The notes: generated by a model not told the origin, from the sequence alone. A stretch of DNA of 64,000 nt from Poriferisodalis sp965231925 (GCA_965231925.1 OZ246894.1:1488001-1552000); one strand, 5' to 3'; shown: positions 33,656-43,386, counted from the first letter of the stretch. Translations and numbers: made by a program.

Positions 33656-36178
33656 ATGCCTGACGCCCCCGCTGATTCTGAGACCACGTCGATGCTGAGC
33701 CCGTTCCGGGTGCTTGACCTCACCGATGAGCGAGGGCACCTGTGCGGGGCGATCCTTGCTCAGATGGGTGCCGACGTGATCGCGGTAGAGCCGCCCGAGG
33801 GCTCATCGGCGCGGCGGCTGGCTCCCTTTGCTGGCGATGTTGAAGGATCCGAGCGGTCGCTGCACCATTGGGCCTACAACCGCGGCAAGCGCAGCGTGGT
33901 GCTCGATGTGCGCACCGACGAGGGCACTGAGCAGCTGAAGGCGCTGGTAGCTGCGGCGGACATCTTGATCGAGTCGGCCGGTGCCGGGGCCATGGACGGC
34001 CTCGGGCTCGGCTACGACGCTCTGTCGGAGATCAATCCCGAGCTGGTGTACGTGTCGATCACGCCGTTCGGCTCGGACGGGCCGAAGGCGAACTGGGTGG
34101 CGTCGGACCTCACGTTGCAGGCCTCCGCGGTGAACATGGCCATGACCGGCGATTCGGATCGGGCGCCGGTCCGCACCGGGGGACTGCTGCCCCAGGCGTT
34201 CCACAACGCGGCCTCCGAGGCGGCCGGCGGGGCGCTCATCGCCTTGTGGGAGCGCCAGACGGTCTCCGGGCTCGGCCAACACGTCGACATGTCGGCGCAG
34301 CAGAGCATGAACCAGGCCTGCCAGTCGTACGCACTCTCGACGCCGATCGGTGCCACCCCGCCCGTCAGACACGCGGGCGGGGTGCTCGTGGAGGGCCTGC
34401 ACATCCAGCTGATGTGGCCGTGCGCGGATGGCCATGCCTCGGTCACGTTCCTGTTCGGGCCTGGCTTTCGGGCCTTCACGCAGAACCTCATGGACTGGGT
34501 GTGCGAGGAGGGCTTCTGCGACGAGGCCACGCGGGACAAGAATTGGACCGAGTACGCGATGATGCTGCTTGACGGCCGCGAGCCGGTCTCGGAGTACGAG
34601 CGGCTGAAGCAAGTGCTGGCTGACTTCTTCGCCACCAAGACGAAGGCCGAGCTGCTCGACGCGGCCATGAGCCGTCGGGTGCTCATCACGCCGGTTTCCA
34701 CCACCGACGAGGTAATCGACTCGCACCAGCTCGCAGCGCGCGAGTACTGGGAGACCGTCACCCAGGAGGTAGACGGGGACGGCCAAACCGAGGTGACGTA
34801 CCCGGGTCGCTACGCCCGTTTTGGCGCGACACCGATGCCGCCGCTCGGCCCGCCGCCCAAGCTCGGTCAGCACACCGATGACGTGCTTGGGGAGCTGGCG
34901 TCGACGGTGCAGACTCGTCCCCGGATCGAGGTAACCGGCGCGGACGTGTCCGCTCACACGCCCTCGACAGCCCGACCGCTCGAGAACGTCAAGGTGCTCG
35001 ACTTCATGTGGGCGATGGCGGGGCCCGCAGCAGCGCGGGTGCTTGCCGATTACGGCGCCGACATCATCCGGGTCGAATCCGAGACGCGGCTCGAGGTGGC
35101 CCGCTCGCTGCAGCCGTTCCGCGACGACATCGGCGATCCCGAGTACTCGGCGCTCTACAACAACATGAACGCCGGCAAGCGGGGCATCTGTCTGGACATG
35201 TCGAAGCCGGCGGCGCTCGATGTCATCTGGGATCTCATCGACTGGGCCGACGTCATCGTCGAGTCGTTCTCGCCCAAGGCCATGGCCGGCTGGGGGATGG
35301 GATGGGAGCAGGTGCGCGAGCGCCGGCCGGACGTCATCATGGCGTCGAGCTGCCTGATGGGCCAGACCGGCCCGCTCGCGATGCTGGCCGGCTTCGGGAC
35401 GATGGCTGCGGCCATCTCGGGGTTCTTCTACCCAGTCGGCTGGCCTGACCGAGCGCCGTGCGGGCCGTTCGGCGCCTACACCGACTACACGTCGCCGCGC
35501 TGGCTGGTGGCGGCCGTCATGGGGGCGTTGGAGCACCGGCGCCGCACTGGCGAAGGCCAATACATCGACATGTCCCAGGCCGAGGCGGCATTGCACCTCA
35601 TGGCTCCTGCGCTGCTCGACCAGACGGTCAACGGCCGCATGGCTGAACGGGTGGGCAACCGGGACAGCCACATTGCTCCCCAGGGCGTGTACCAGACGGG
35701 TGCGACGCAAGCCCATGACGACAACTGGATTGCGATCGCTTGCGTCGACGACAGCCAGTGGCACTCGCTGGCAGCCCAGATGGGTCGCAGCGATCTGGGA
35801 GACCTGACGCTGGCACAGCGTCGCGAGCGTCACGACGAGCTGGACGACGTCATCGCAGCGTGGACGCGGGGTCAGGACGGCAACGCGTTGATGTACCGCC
35901 TGCAGGACGTCGGTGTGGCGGCTCACATCGTCCAGAACTCGCCCGAGTACACCGCCGATCCGCAGGTGATCCACCGAGGCCAGCAGGTTGAAGTAGGTCA
36001 TGCCAAGCAGGGCACGACAATCGTCGACGCATCTCGCTTCGCACTGTCGCGCACACCCGCGGAGGTGACCTACGGCGGCCCGACGCTCGGCGAGCACACT
36101 TTCGACATCCTCACCGACGTCCTCGGCTACGACGGCGACCGCATAGCCGAACTCGCCGTCGCCGAGCTCCTGGCATGA
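33656..36178 (+). CDS. CaiB/BaiF CoA-transferase, double-domain (second of two)
   Basis: A tandem paralog of the preceding gene, about 840 residues, with the same two-domain plan and strong similarity throughout (for example FCDEATRDKNWTEYAMMLLD in both). The linker between the two domains differs most. Domain two again has VKVLDFMWAMAGPAAARVLA, SSCLMGQTGPLA and YTDYTSPRW. ATG 33656 follows the same TGCTGAAATGTG leader, so the promoter or leader region was duplicated with the gene. The pair may handle two related acyl-CoAs or form a complex. The substrate is unknown. CoA-transferase expansion is common in carnitine- or bile-acid-like and aromatic-acid metabolism. Confidence 0.88.
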   Translation: MPDAPADSETTSMLSPFRVLDLTDERGHLCGAILAQMGADVIAVEPPEGSSARRLAPFAGDVEGSERSLHHWAYNRGKRSVVLDVRTDEGTEQLKALVAAADILIESAGAGAMDGLGLGYDALSEINPELVYVSITPFGSDGPKANWVASDLTLQASAVNMAMTGDSDRAPVRTGGLLPQAFHNAASEAAGGALIALWERQTVSGLGQHVDMSAQQSMNQACQSYALSTPIGATPPVRHAGGVLVEGLHIQLMWPCADGHASVTFLFGPGFRAFTQNLMDWVCEEGFCDEATRDKNWTEYAMMLLDGREPVSEYERLKQVLADFFATKTKAELLDAAMSRRVLITPVSTTDEVIDSHQLAAREYWETVTQEVDGDGQTEVTYPGRYARFGATPMPPLGPPPKLGQHTDDVLGELASTVQTRPRIEVTGADVSAHTPSTARPLENVKVLDFMWAMAGPAAARVLADYGADIIRVESETRLEVARSLQPFRDDIGDPEYSALYNNMNAGKRGICLDMSKPAALDVIWDLIDWADVIVESFSPKAMAGWGMGWEQVRERRPDVIMASSCLMGQTGPLAMLAGFGTMAAAISGFFYPVGWPDRAPCGPFGAYTDYTSPRWLVAAVMGALEHRRRTGEGQYIDMSQAEAALHLMAPALLDQTVNGRMAERVGNRDSHIAPQGVYQTGATQAHDDNWIAIACVDDSQWHSLAAQMGRSDLGDLTLAQRRERHDELDDVIAAWTRGQDGNALMYRLQDVGVAAHIVQNSPEYTADPQVIHRGQQVEVGHAKQGTTIVDASRFALSRTPAEVTYGGPTLGEHTFDILTDVLGYDGDRIAELAVAELLA

Positions 36179-36219
36179 CGGCGATGCCGGCGACGACATG
36201 ACAAGCTCGCAGGGTTCAC

Positions 36220-37215
36220 ATGGCTGATCAACAGCAGACGACTCAGCAGCCGCAGTCGCGGACTGATGCAGCGCCGCGGGTCGAGCAGCTCTACCGCCGG
36301 CAGGCGCAGGAGCAGCGCGGCCGGGTAGCGCCCATCGACGGCGTGCTGCGCGTGAGCGCGCCGCACGAATGGCTGCTGCTGCTGTTGCTGGCGGCAATGG
36401 TGATCGCTGTCGTGGCATGGAGCTTCCTCGGCCGGCTGGAGTCGAGCGTCAGCGGTCCGTGCGTCGTGCAGTCGGCCGGCGCCCGCCACCCTGTCGCGGC
36501 GCCGTCGGCAGGCGTCGTCGTCGAGGTGCTGGCCGAGCCCGCAGACCGCGTGGAAGCCGGAGACCTGCTGGCCCGGCTCGCCGCGCCCGAGCTGACCCTG
36601 GCTTCTGACCTGGCGACTGCGCGAGCGGCCGCGCTGGTCGCCCAGCATCCCGACGCCCTCGAGACGGTCGCAGCCGTCGCCGAGGCAGAGGCGCTGACGG
36701 CTAGGCAGACGGCGGGAACTGCGATCCGCAGCCCCGCCGGAGGCCGGCTGACGACATCGGCACTTCGGGTCGGCGTCTCACTCGAGGCGGGAGCGGTGGT
36801 GGCCGACGTGCGGCAAGCGACTGCGGGACCGCCGACCGTTGTGGTGAGCCTGGGCAGCGACGCCGCGCGTGTTCGCCCTGGCATGGAAGCCAGCATTGTC
36901 CTCGGGGCTGCGGGAAGTGCCGATGCGGTGATCGCCGACGCACGCATCACGACTGTGGGCGCAGCGCCGAGGGCATCGGTACCGCTTGGAGTGCTCGGGG
37001 AGGCGGCCGCCGTTGAGGGAACTGCACTCGGTGCCGCGGACAGCAATGCCGCTGTGTCCACCATCCGCGGATCGGCGACTGCTGCGGCAGAGCTCTTGTC
37101 TGCGTCGGGCGATTTCACAGCGGCGGCTGCCCAGTCACCGTCGGCCTACGAGTGCGAAGCCCGCATCATCACGGGATCTCACCGACCCTTCGACCGGCTC
37201 TTCGGGCGTCGCTGA
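36220..37215 (+). CDS. HlyD-like membrane-fusion adaptor (NHLM-type secretion protein)
   Basis: A 331-residue protein with a Gln-rich cytoplasmic N-terminus, one membrane helix (51-70: WLLLLLLAAMVIAVVAWSFL) and an external barrel/biotinyl-lipoyl-like domain (GVVVEVLAEPADRVEAGDLL; later GVSLEAGAVVADV). This is the layout of the NHLM bacteriocin-system secretion protein and related HlyD adaptors. It immediately precedes two ABC exporter genes with a 10-nt gap and two small double-glycine precursors further down, so it most likely bridges a peptide exporter. The C-terminal part is Ala/Ser-rich. Confidence 0.78.
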   Translation: MADQQQTTQQPQSRTDAAPRVEQLYRRQAQEQRGRVAPIDGVLRVSAPHEWLLLLLLAAMVIAVVAWSFLGRLESSVSGPCVVQSAGARHPVAAPSAGVVVEVLAEPADRVEAGDLLARLAAPELTLASDLATARAAALVAQHPDALETVAAVAEAEALTARQTAGTAIRSPAGGRLTTSALRVGVSLEAGAVVADVRQATAGPPTVVVSLGSDAARVRPGMEASIVLGAAGSADAVIADARITTVGAAPRASVPLGVLGEAAAVEGTALGAADSNAAVSTIRGSATAAAELLSASGDFTAAAAQSPSAYECEARIITGSHRPFDRLFGRR

Positions 37216-37225
37216 GGAACGCCTC

Positions 37226-39427
37226 GTGGTGCGCATCGCTCTGGGACCTCGACGTGTCCCGACCACGCCCGTCGTGCCGCAGATGCACACGACAGAGTGC
37301 GGTGCGGCATGCCTGGGGATCGTTCTCGCGCATCATGGGCGAAGCATCCCCATCGAGCGATTGCGGGCCGAGTGCAAGGTCACCCGTGACGGGTCGAGCG
37401 CAGCCGACATCGTCGCTGCCGGTCGAGCCCACGGGCTGAAGCTGACGGGCTGGCGCATGGAAACGGAGGCGCTGGCGGGCCTCGAGGGCCCGGCGATCCT
37501 GTTCTGGGAATTCAATCACTTCGTCGTGCTCGAAGGAGTGCGCCGCGGCCGTTACTACCTGAACGACCCGGCGAACGGACGACACAGCGTGAGCGCTCAG
37601 ACCATCGACCGGGCATTCACCGGCATCGTCCTCACGGCCGAGCCCGACGCCGGCTTCGTGAGCAGCGGGCGGCCTCCCGGGATTGTGCGCAAGTTGTGGC
37701 CATGGCTCGCATCTGCCAAGGGCGCATTGGCGTTCTCGGTGCTGGCCGGATTGCTGGTGACGGCGCCGGTCGCCGCGCTGCCGGTCCTGCTGGGGCTGTT
37801 CGTGGACAGCGTGCTGGGCGGCGCGGCGCCCGGCTGGGGTGCGCCGGTGAGCTTGGCGATGGTCGCGGCCGGTGTCCTGACGTACCTGCTGGTGTGGCTC
37901 CAGCAGTACATGTTTCGCAAGCTGTCGGTAACCCTCGCGGTAACCGGGTCGCAGGGGTTCCTCGGCCGCCTGTTCCGGCTGCCGCCGCAGTACTTCGACC
38001 ACCGATTGGCCGGGGACCTCACGTCTCGGGCGCATCTGGTGGACGCCGTCGCTGTCGGCGCTGCAAACGGGGCAGCGTGGATCGTGATCGAATTGGTCTC
38101 CAGTCTCGTGCTCGTGGCGGTGATGGTCGCCTTCGATCCCGTGCTCGCCGCGCTCGTCAGTGCCGTCGCGTTGGCGAGCATCGCGCTCTCCGGGGCGCTC
38201 AGTCGGCTGCGAACCGACACGGAGCGGCAGTTCCGCCACGAGCAGGCGACCATTGCGGGCATCGAGGCCGCCGGGCTGCGCGACATCGAGACGATGCGGG
38301 CCACCGCGTCCGAGGGCGATTTCTTCGTGCGCTGGAGCGGACAGCAGGCGCGTGAGCTGGCAGCCCGCCAGCGCTTCACCGAGATCGGCTACCTCATCGG
38401 CGCCATGCCGCGCCTGTTCTCGATGATCGCTGCCATCGTCGTGCTCGGCGTCGGCGGCTGGCAGGTGGTTGCCGGGCAGCTCAGCGTCGGGTCGCTCATC
38501 GCCTTCTACACGCTGGCAGCAGCGTTCTTGGCGCCGGTCGGGAGATTCGTGCAGTTCGCTGATGCCTTCATGACGCTCGATGCCGACCTGCAGCGCGTCC
38601 AGGATGTGCTCGACGCACCCGAGGATCCTCAAGCGCCCGTCGAGGAATCTGAGGCATCGAACGGGCGCGGCTCGCCGGTGGCGACATTTGCCGGGCGGTT
38701 GCGCCTCGCGGGGCGGGTGGAGCTGCGCGAGGTCACTTTCGGCTTCGATCCGCAGCGCCCGCCGCTGGTCGACGCGCTCAGCCTTGTCGTCGAGCCCGGC
38801 CAGCGGGTGGCGCTCGTCGGCCCCACGGGCGCCGGCAAGTCCACGCTGTTGCATCTCATCAGCGGGCAGTTCGAGCCCGACAGCGGCGAGATACTCTTCG
38901 ACGGCGCGCCTCGCAGCGAGATCCCGCGCGAGGTCCTCGCCAGCTCGCTCGCATCGGTCGATCAGCAGATTCACCTCTTTGCCGCGTCGGTACGCGACAA
39001 CCTGTCGATGTGGAACACGGCCATCGCCGACGAACAGATCATCGAGGCCGCCCGTGATGCGCGCATCCATGACGTGATCATGGACCGAGCCGGCGGCTAC
39101 GAAGCGATGGTCGCCGAGGGGGGGAAGAACTTCAGCGGCGGGCAGCGCCAGCGGCTCGAGATCTGTCGGGCGCTGGCCCAGAATCCCTCGGTGCTGCTTG
39201 CCGACGAGGCCACCAGCACGCTCGATGTGCTCGTCGAGCACGAGATCGACGAAGCGCTGCGGCGCCGCGGCATGACGTGCGTCATCGTTGCTCACCGGCT
39301 CGCGACGATCCGCGACTGCGACGAGATCGTGGTTCTCGACCGGGGGCGCTGCGCTCAGCGGGGGACACACGACGAACTCGTCGCCGACCGCGACGGCCTC
39401 TATTTCACGCTGGTGTCGGGCCAATGA
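37226..39427 (+). CDS. C39-peptidase ABC exporter (NHLM-type, peptidase/permease/ATPase)
   Basis: A 733-residue peptidase-containing ABC transporter that should cleave leader peptides after Gly-Gly and export the core. The N-terminal C39 domain has C25 in MHTTECGAACL, H98 in FWEFNHFVVLEG and D114 in YYLNDPANG, a complete catalytic triad. Membrane segments occupy roughly 155-450. The ATPase has GPTGAGKSTLL (about 534), the signature FSGGQRQRLEI, LLADEATSTLD and the H-loop VAHRLATI. GTG 37226 is preceded by GAGGA with 7-nt spacing, whereas the longer upstream reading overlaps the adaptor gene in another frame. The precursors at 42.8-43.4 kb carry matching Gly-Gly sites. Confidence 0.9.
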   Translation: MVRIALGPRRVPTTPVVPQMHTTECGAACLGIVLAHHGRSIPIERLRAECKVTRDGSSAADIVAAGRAHGLKLTGWRMETEALAGLEGPAILFWEFNHFVVLEGVRRGRYYLNDPANGRHSVSAQTIDRAFTGIVLTAEPDAGFVSSGRPPGIVRKLWPWLASAKGALAFSVLAGLLVTAPVAALPVLLGLFVDSVLGGAAPGWGAPVSLAMVAAGVLTYLLVWLQQYMFRKLSVTLAVTGSQGFLGRLFRLPPQYFDHRLAGDLTSRAHLVDAVAVGAANGAAWIVIELVSSLVLVAVMVAFDPVLAALVSAVALASIALSGALSRLRTDTERQFRHEQATIAGIEAAGLRDIETMRATASEGDFFVRWSGQQARELAARQRFTEIGYLIGAMPRLFSMIAAIVVLGVGGWQVVAGQLSVGSLIAFYTLAAAFLAPVGRFVQFADAFMTLDADLQRVQDVLDAPEDPQAPVEESEASNGRGSPVATFAGRLRLAGRVELREVTFGFDPQRPPLVDALSLVVEPGQRVALVGPTGAGKSTLLHLISGQFEPDSGEILFDGAPRSEIPREVLASSLASVDQQIHLFAASVRDNLSMWNTAIADEQIIEAARDARIHDVIMDRAGGYEAMVAEGGKNFSGGQRQRLEICRALAQNPSVLLADEATSTLDVLVEHEIDEALRRRGMTCVIVAHRLATIRDCDEIVVLDRGRCAQRGTHDELVADRDGLYFTLVSGQ

Positions 39428-39503
39428 CTCGCGACACGCCATGCGGACTGTGCGCTGAGGACCCAGCAGCGCACCCGACGGGCGACGCGCGGGCTGCAAC
39501 GCC

Positions 39504-42500
39504 ATGAGCAGCCCAACGGTGCCCCGACTCGCCACGTTCGCGTCCCGCTTCGGAACGCCGACGACTTCGGCGGCGAACGCACCGATCCGTCTCGACGGCC
39601 AAGCAGCGGCCTGGTACGTCGAGCACGGAGGCCTTGACGTCTTCTGCGTGGAGTACCAAGACGGAGCAGTCTCGGCGGCTGCGAAACACCTGTTGCGAGC
39701 CGGCGATGGCCGGCTCGTCTTCGGCACACCGTCGCTCGATGGCTCGTTCAGGCTCGTGGCCAAAGGGCTTGCTGACACCAGGCTCTTGCGGCTCGATGCT
39801 GCGCACCTCGCAGAGTTGGCTCTCCGCAGCAATTCCGCAGCGTCTGCGCAAGGCACCCAGAGCGCACAGGGCGCCGAACTTGACGAGCTGGCGCGCGAAG
39901 CGGACCGATGGATCGCCGATTTGGCCCACGCCGTCTCGGCCGATATCGAATACCGGCCGCTCGCCACGACGCTGATCGACGCAGGCGACGCGCGCGTCGA
40001 CAGTGCAGTGGCACCAGCACCCGCTGCCGCCGCCGCCGGCGGCCGGACGGACTATGGCAAGGCGCCCGGCGTCCAAGAAGTCCTCGTTGCGCCCGACAGC
40101 GTGATCTCGGCGCGCCGGCCCGATGCGGTTTGGGCGAGCATCCCCGCTGCCGGCCCGCAGATCGCGCTCGCGTATCTGGGAACCGAGACGCTCCCGACTC
40201 CCGAGGACGGCAGCGTCTGCGCCATCCCCCTCACCGCTGACAGCTGGGCCACCATTGCAGCCGGGCCCCGTGCCGGCCGCCCTGAACCTCAAGCGGACCC
40301 CGGCGGCATCAGACTCGAAGTCCGCACTTCTGCGCAGCTCGCACGCGACGGGCGACTGTTCGACGCCCTCGGCGACTTCGCTCGGCTGTCGATACGCGCG
40401 GAGGCGCTCAATCGGCGTCTGCGGCTCGCTGATGAGGTCAATGCGCAGACTGCTCGTGCTGCTGATCGCCGCCGGGCTCGTGAGCACGCTCGCAGCGCGC
40501 TCGAGTCTGTCTCGGCGCCTCGAGTCCGGCACACCGAGGTGCCCGCCCACGCATCGGCACTGTTGGCAGCCCTGGAGCGAATCGGTCGCCACAGCGGCAT
40601 CGCATTCGACGAGCCTCGTCGCCCGGCCACGGCGCCGCCCATCACGTTGGAAGAGATTGTGGAGGCGTCGGGGCTGCGTGCCCGACGCGTCCGCCTCAAG
40701 CCCGAAGACCGATGGTGGAACTCCGACAGCGGTGCATTGCTGGGCTACCGATCCACCAGCGGCGAGCCGGTCGCGTTGCTGCCGCGCTTGCGCGGCTACC
40801 GATCTGTGGGCGTCGACGGGCGACCACAGCGGGTAACGGCCGCTTCGGCGGGAGACTTGTCGGAGACCGCATGGCTCGTCTACCCCAAGCTGAGCGATGA
40901 CCAACCAGTGGGCGTGCGCGATCTGCTGCGTCTCGCGCGGCAGGGCGCCGGTGCCGATCTGTCCAGGTTCGCGGTCGCAGGGCTGGTTGGGGCCGTGCTG
41001 GTTCAAGCCCCCGCCATTGCGCTGGCGTCGTTGACGGACTGGGCGCTGCCGTTCGCCCGCGTCGATGCGCTCGTGGCGATTCTCGTGGCGCTGGCCGTGT
41101 TCAGCATCGCGGCTGTGGTTCTGGCTGCGGGGGGGGGAGCGATGCTGATGCGTGTCGAAGCGCGCGCCGGCGCTCGTCTCAGCGCTGCGGCTTGGGACCG
41201 GCTGCTGGCGCTTCCGCTGCCGTTCTTCAGAAACGCTGTCGCCGGCGAGCTGGCGGTTCGCATGGCGACATTCCAGCGACTGCGCGACCTGGTCTCCGGT
41301 GCCGTTGCCAGTGCGGTGGCCTCCGCTGTGTTCCTGCTGCCCACGCTGGGAGTGCTGTACATCTACGATGCAGCGCTCGCGACGGTCGCAGCGGCCATGA
41401 CCGCGGTCACACTCGCAGTCTCCGTCGGCTTGGGACTGGCGCAGATCCCTCATTCACGGCGCTGGCACGCCGCAGTGCGCACACTGTCGGGCCGCCTGTT
41501 CCAGTACATCTGCGGCATCGCCAAGATCCGCGCATGCGGGGCAGAGGCTGCAGTATTCGCCTCTTGGGCCGAGTCGTATCGCCGCAAGCACCTTGCCGCC
41601 ATCGGCGGCTCGCGCATCGATGAGCATCTCGCGGCGTTCGGCGCTGCATTCCCGTTCGGATTCGCGGCCGTGCTGTGCACAGCGGCGATCGCCCGCGGCG
41701 ACGGCATCTCCGCAGGCGATTTCGTCGTGGTGCTGTCCGCGTCATTGACGCTGTATGCAGCGGTGGCGGATCTGGGCCGCGCAATCGACACGTTGGCTGA
41801 AGCATTCACCTCCTATGAGCAGATCGCGCCAGTGCTCGCAGCAGTGCCCGAGCGGAGCGACGCGACGCGGACACCGGTCCGGCTCGATGGCGATGTGGTC
41901 GTGGATCAGGTGAGCTTCCGATACGCCCCCGACTCCCCGCTCGTCCTCGACGAGGTGACCATCTCTGCTCGCCGCGGCGAGTTTGTCGCCATCGTGGGCG
42001 CGTCAGGCTCGGGCAAGAGCACGCTGGTGCGACTGTTGCTGGGTCTCGAGGTGCCCGAGCGCGGCGCTGTGTACTTCGACGACCGTGACCTGCGGCACCT
42101 CGACAGCACCTCGGTACGGCGCCAGATCGGCGTCGTCCCCCAGGACAGCGCGCTGGCGCCGGGAAGCTTGGCGGAGAACATCATCGGCATGGCCGACGAC
42201 TTGACGCTTGACGACGCGTGGGCCGCCGCGCGGCTGGCCGCGGTGGATGCCGACATCGCTGAGATGCCCATGCAGATGATGACTCAAGTGGGCGACCGGG
42301 CGAGCATCTTCTCAGGCGGTCAGGTGCAGCGCCTTCGCATCGCGTCCGCGCTGGTGCGCAATCCGCGCATAGTCATTCTGGATGAGGCGACGAGCTGGCT
42401 CGATGCTCCCAGTCAGGCGAAGGTGATGGACGGCATCAAGCGGCTCGACGCGACGCGCATCGTGATTGCTCACCGTCTGTCGACGATCCGGCGCGCGAGC

Positions 42501-42608
42501 CGGATTTATGTGCTCGATGCAGGCCGGGTCGCTCAGACGGGCAGCTTCGATGAACTGCTGGCCGCAGAAGGGCCATTCCGGCAACTGGTGCAGCGCCAAC
42601 TGCTGTGA
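39504..42608 (+). CDS. NHLM-type ABC transporter ATP-binding/permease, second component
   Basis: A 1034-residue partner exporter. A long N-terminal region (1-450) has AAWYVEHGGLDVFCV, a start typical of the NHLM second ABC protein, followed by cyclic-nucleotide-binding-like and variable segments without a C39 peptidase triad. Membrane helices lie around 490-790. The ATPase has GASGSGKSTLVRLLLGLEVP (Walker A, about 832), FSGGQVQRLRIA, VILDEATSWLD and IAHRLSTIR. The two ABC genes presumably form one machine with the adaptor. The 76-nt gap before ATG 39504 contains no other gene. Confidence 0.88.
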   Translation: MSSPTVPRLATFASRFGTPTTSAANAPIRLDGQAAAWYVEHGGLDVFCVEYQDGAVSAAAKHLLRAGDGRLVFGTPSLDGSFRLVAKGLADTRLLRLDAAHLAELALRSNSAASAQGTQSAQGAELDELAREADRWIADLAHAVSADIEYRPLATTLIDAGDARVDSAVAPAPAAAAAGGRTDYGKAPGVQEVLVAPDSVISARRPDAVWASIPAAGPQIALAYLGTETLPTPEDGSVCAIPLTADSWATIAAGPRAGRPEPQADPGGIRLEVRTSAQLARDGRLFDALGDFARLSIRAEALNRRLRLADEVNAQTARAADRRRAREHARSALESVSAPRVRHTEVPAHASALLAALERIGRHSGIAFDEPRRPATAPPITLEEIVEASGLRARRVRLKPEDRWWNSDSGALLGYRSTSGEPVALLPRLRGYRSVGVDGRPQRVTAASAGDLSETAWLVYPKLSDDQPVGVRDLLRLARQGAGADLSRFAVAGLVGAVLVQAPAIALASLTDWALPFARVDALVAILVALAVFSIAAVVLAAGGGAMLMRVEARAGARLSAAAWDRLLALPLPFFRNAVAGELAVRMATFQRLRDLVSGAVASAVASAVFLLPTLGVLYIYDAALATVAAAMTAVTLAVSVGLGLAQIPHSRRWHAAVRTLSGRLFQYICGIAKIRACGAEAAVFASWAESYRRKHLAAIGGSRIDEHLAAFGAAFPFGFAAVLCTAAIARGDGISAGDFVVVLSASLTLYAAVADLGRAIDTLAEAFTSYEQIAPVLAAVPERSDATRTPVRLDGDVVVDQVSFRYAPDSPLVLDEVTISARRGEFVAIVGASGSGKSTLVRLLLGLEVPERGAVYFDDRDLRHLDSTSVRRQIGVVPQDSALAPGSLAENIIGMADDLTLDDAWAAARLAAVDADIAEMPMQMMTQVGDRASIFSGGQVQRLRIASALVRNPRIVILDEATSWLDAPSQAKVMDGIKRLDATRIVIAHRLSTIRRASRIYVLDAGRVAQTGSFDELLAAEGPFRQLVQRQLL

Positions 42609-42619
42609 GGCGCCCGATG

Positions 42620-42790
42620 CAGGAATCCCTCGCAGCGGGCTGCGGGGCGAGCTTTGCCGACCGTAGATCCTCGCGGCGCTGCGTTGCGCCAGCTCAGCCC
42701 AGCGTCAACAGCGCCCAGCGTCAACAGCCGCCGCGGACGCTGTGTTACAGTGGTGCCGTTTCCAGTAGTGCATCTGACATGAGGAATGAC
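42620..42790 (+). promoter_or_regulatory. Leader region of precursor 1, duplicated before precursor 2
   Basis: About 170 nt shared, with changes, between this site and 43032-43191. Both copies contain AGGAATCC, GCCGACCGTAGATCCTCGCG and an inverted repeat: CAGCGTC (42716-42722)/GACGCTG (42736-42742) here, and CCCAGCGTC (43109-43117)/GACGCTGGG (43131-43139) there. It could be an attenuator or processing hairpin, and was duplicated along with the gene. Confidence 0.6.
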
Positions 42791-43021
42791 ATGAGCGAAG
42801 TCAACCCACCAGACGAACAGTCCGAAGAACGCGAATTGGACGAGGCCGAACTCGAAGCTGTCCGGGGAGGCTCCGGAGCACGCAAGGCGGCCTCCACGCC
42901 CGGTGCTGGCAGTGGGACGCCCAACTTTACTACTTCCGGTAACGCTGCTGTCACCGGAAACTATGTAACCCCTTCCAGTACTCCGGCCAGTGGCTCAAGA
43001 AGCGGAAGCAGCGCAACTTAG
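42791..43021 (+). CDS. Double-glycine peptide precursor 1
   Basis: A 76-residue secreted-peptide precursor. The acidic leader (27 residues) ends ERELDEAELEAVRGG, a canonical Gly-Gly cleavage site for the C39 exporter encoded upstream. The predicted 49-residue core begins SGARKAASTPG and is Ser/Thr/Gly/Ala-rich, with no Cys and one Tyr. ATG 42791 has GAGGA 6 nt upstream; an ATG at 42779 is less likely. No modification enzyme (lanthipeptide synthetase, radical SAM, cyclase) is adjacent, so the product may be unmodified or modified in trans. It is shorter than nitrile-hydratase- or Nif11-type NHLM leaders. Confidence 0.82.
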   Translation: MSEVNPPDEQSEERELDEAELEAVRGGSGARKAASTPGAGSGTPNFTTSGNAAVTGNYVTPSSTPASGSRSGSSAT

Positions 43022-43191
43022 ATTTCGCAAGCAGGAATCCTCGCGACGAGCTGCGAGCCGTGCCGACCGTAGATCCTCGCGGCGCCGCGTTGAGATGCGC
43101 CGGCTGAGCCCAGCGTCAACAGCCGCTGCGGACGCTGGGCCATTGTGGTGACACTTGCCGCAGTGCATCTGATATAGGAAGAGAGCAAGAC

Positions 43192-43386
43192 ATGAGCGAA
43201 GACAATCCGTCAGACGACCAGTCCGAAGAACGCGAGTTGGACGAGGCCGAACTTGAGGCGATCCGCGGCGGAGGCAGGAGACCTATGTCGGACACGCCTC
43301 CATCCGGCCCGCCAAGCCATGCCTATGTCTATCCGCCTCCCCCGTCACCTATGGCGGGCGACAGCGCAGAACTGGAGACGACGTAG
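43192..43386 (+). CDS. Double-glycine peptide precursor 2
   Basis: A 64-residue precursor with a leader almost identical to precursor 1 (SEERELDEAELEAIRGG, 27 residues). The core is quite different: 37 residues starting GRRPMSDTPPSGPP, with HAYVYPPPPSPM, Pro/Tyr-rich, Cys-free and acidic at the end. Leader conservation with core divergence is the expected pattern for paralogous exported peptides. ATG 43192 has GGAAGAGAG upstream. It is followed by 112 nt without a gene and then the duplicated carboxylase tail. Confidence 0.82.
   Translation: MSEDNPSDDQSEERELDEAELEAIRGGGRRPMSDTPPSGPPSHAYVYPPPPSPMAGDSAELETT

Noticed and set aside
33803..36418. Open frame of about 870 codons opposite the second CoA-transferase
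   Set aside because: Shadow of the coding strand: Arg/His-rich, no domain, and overlaps a clear CoA-transferase throughout.
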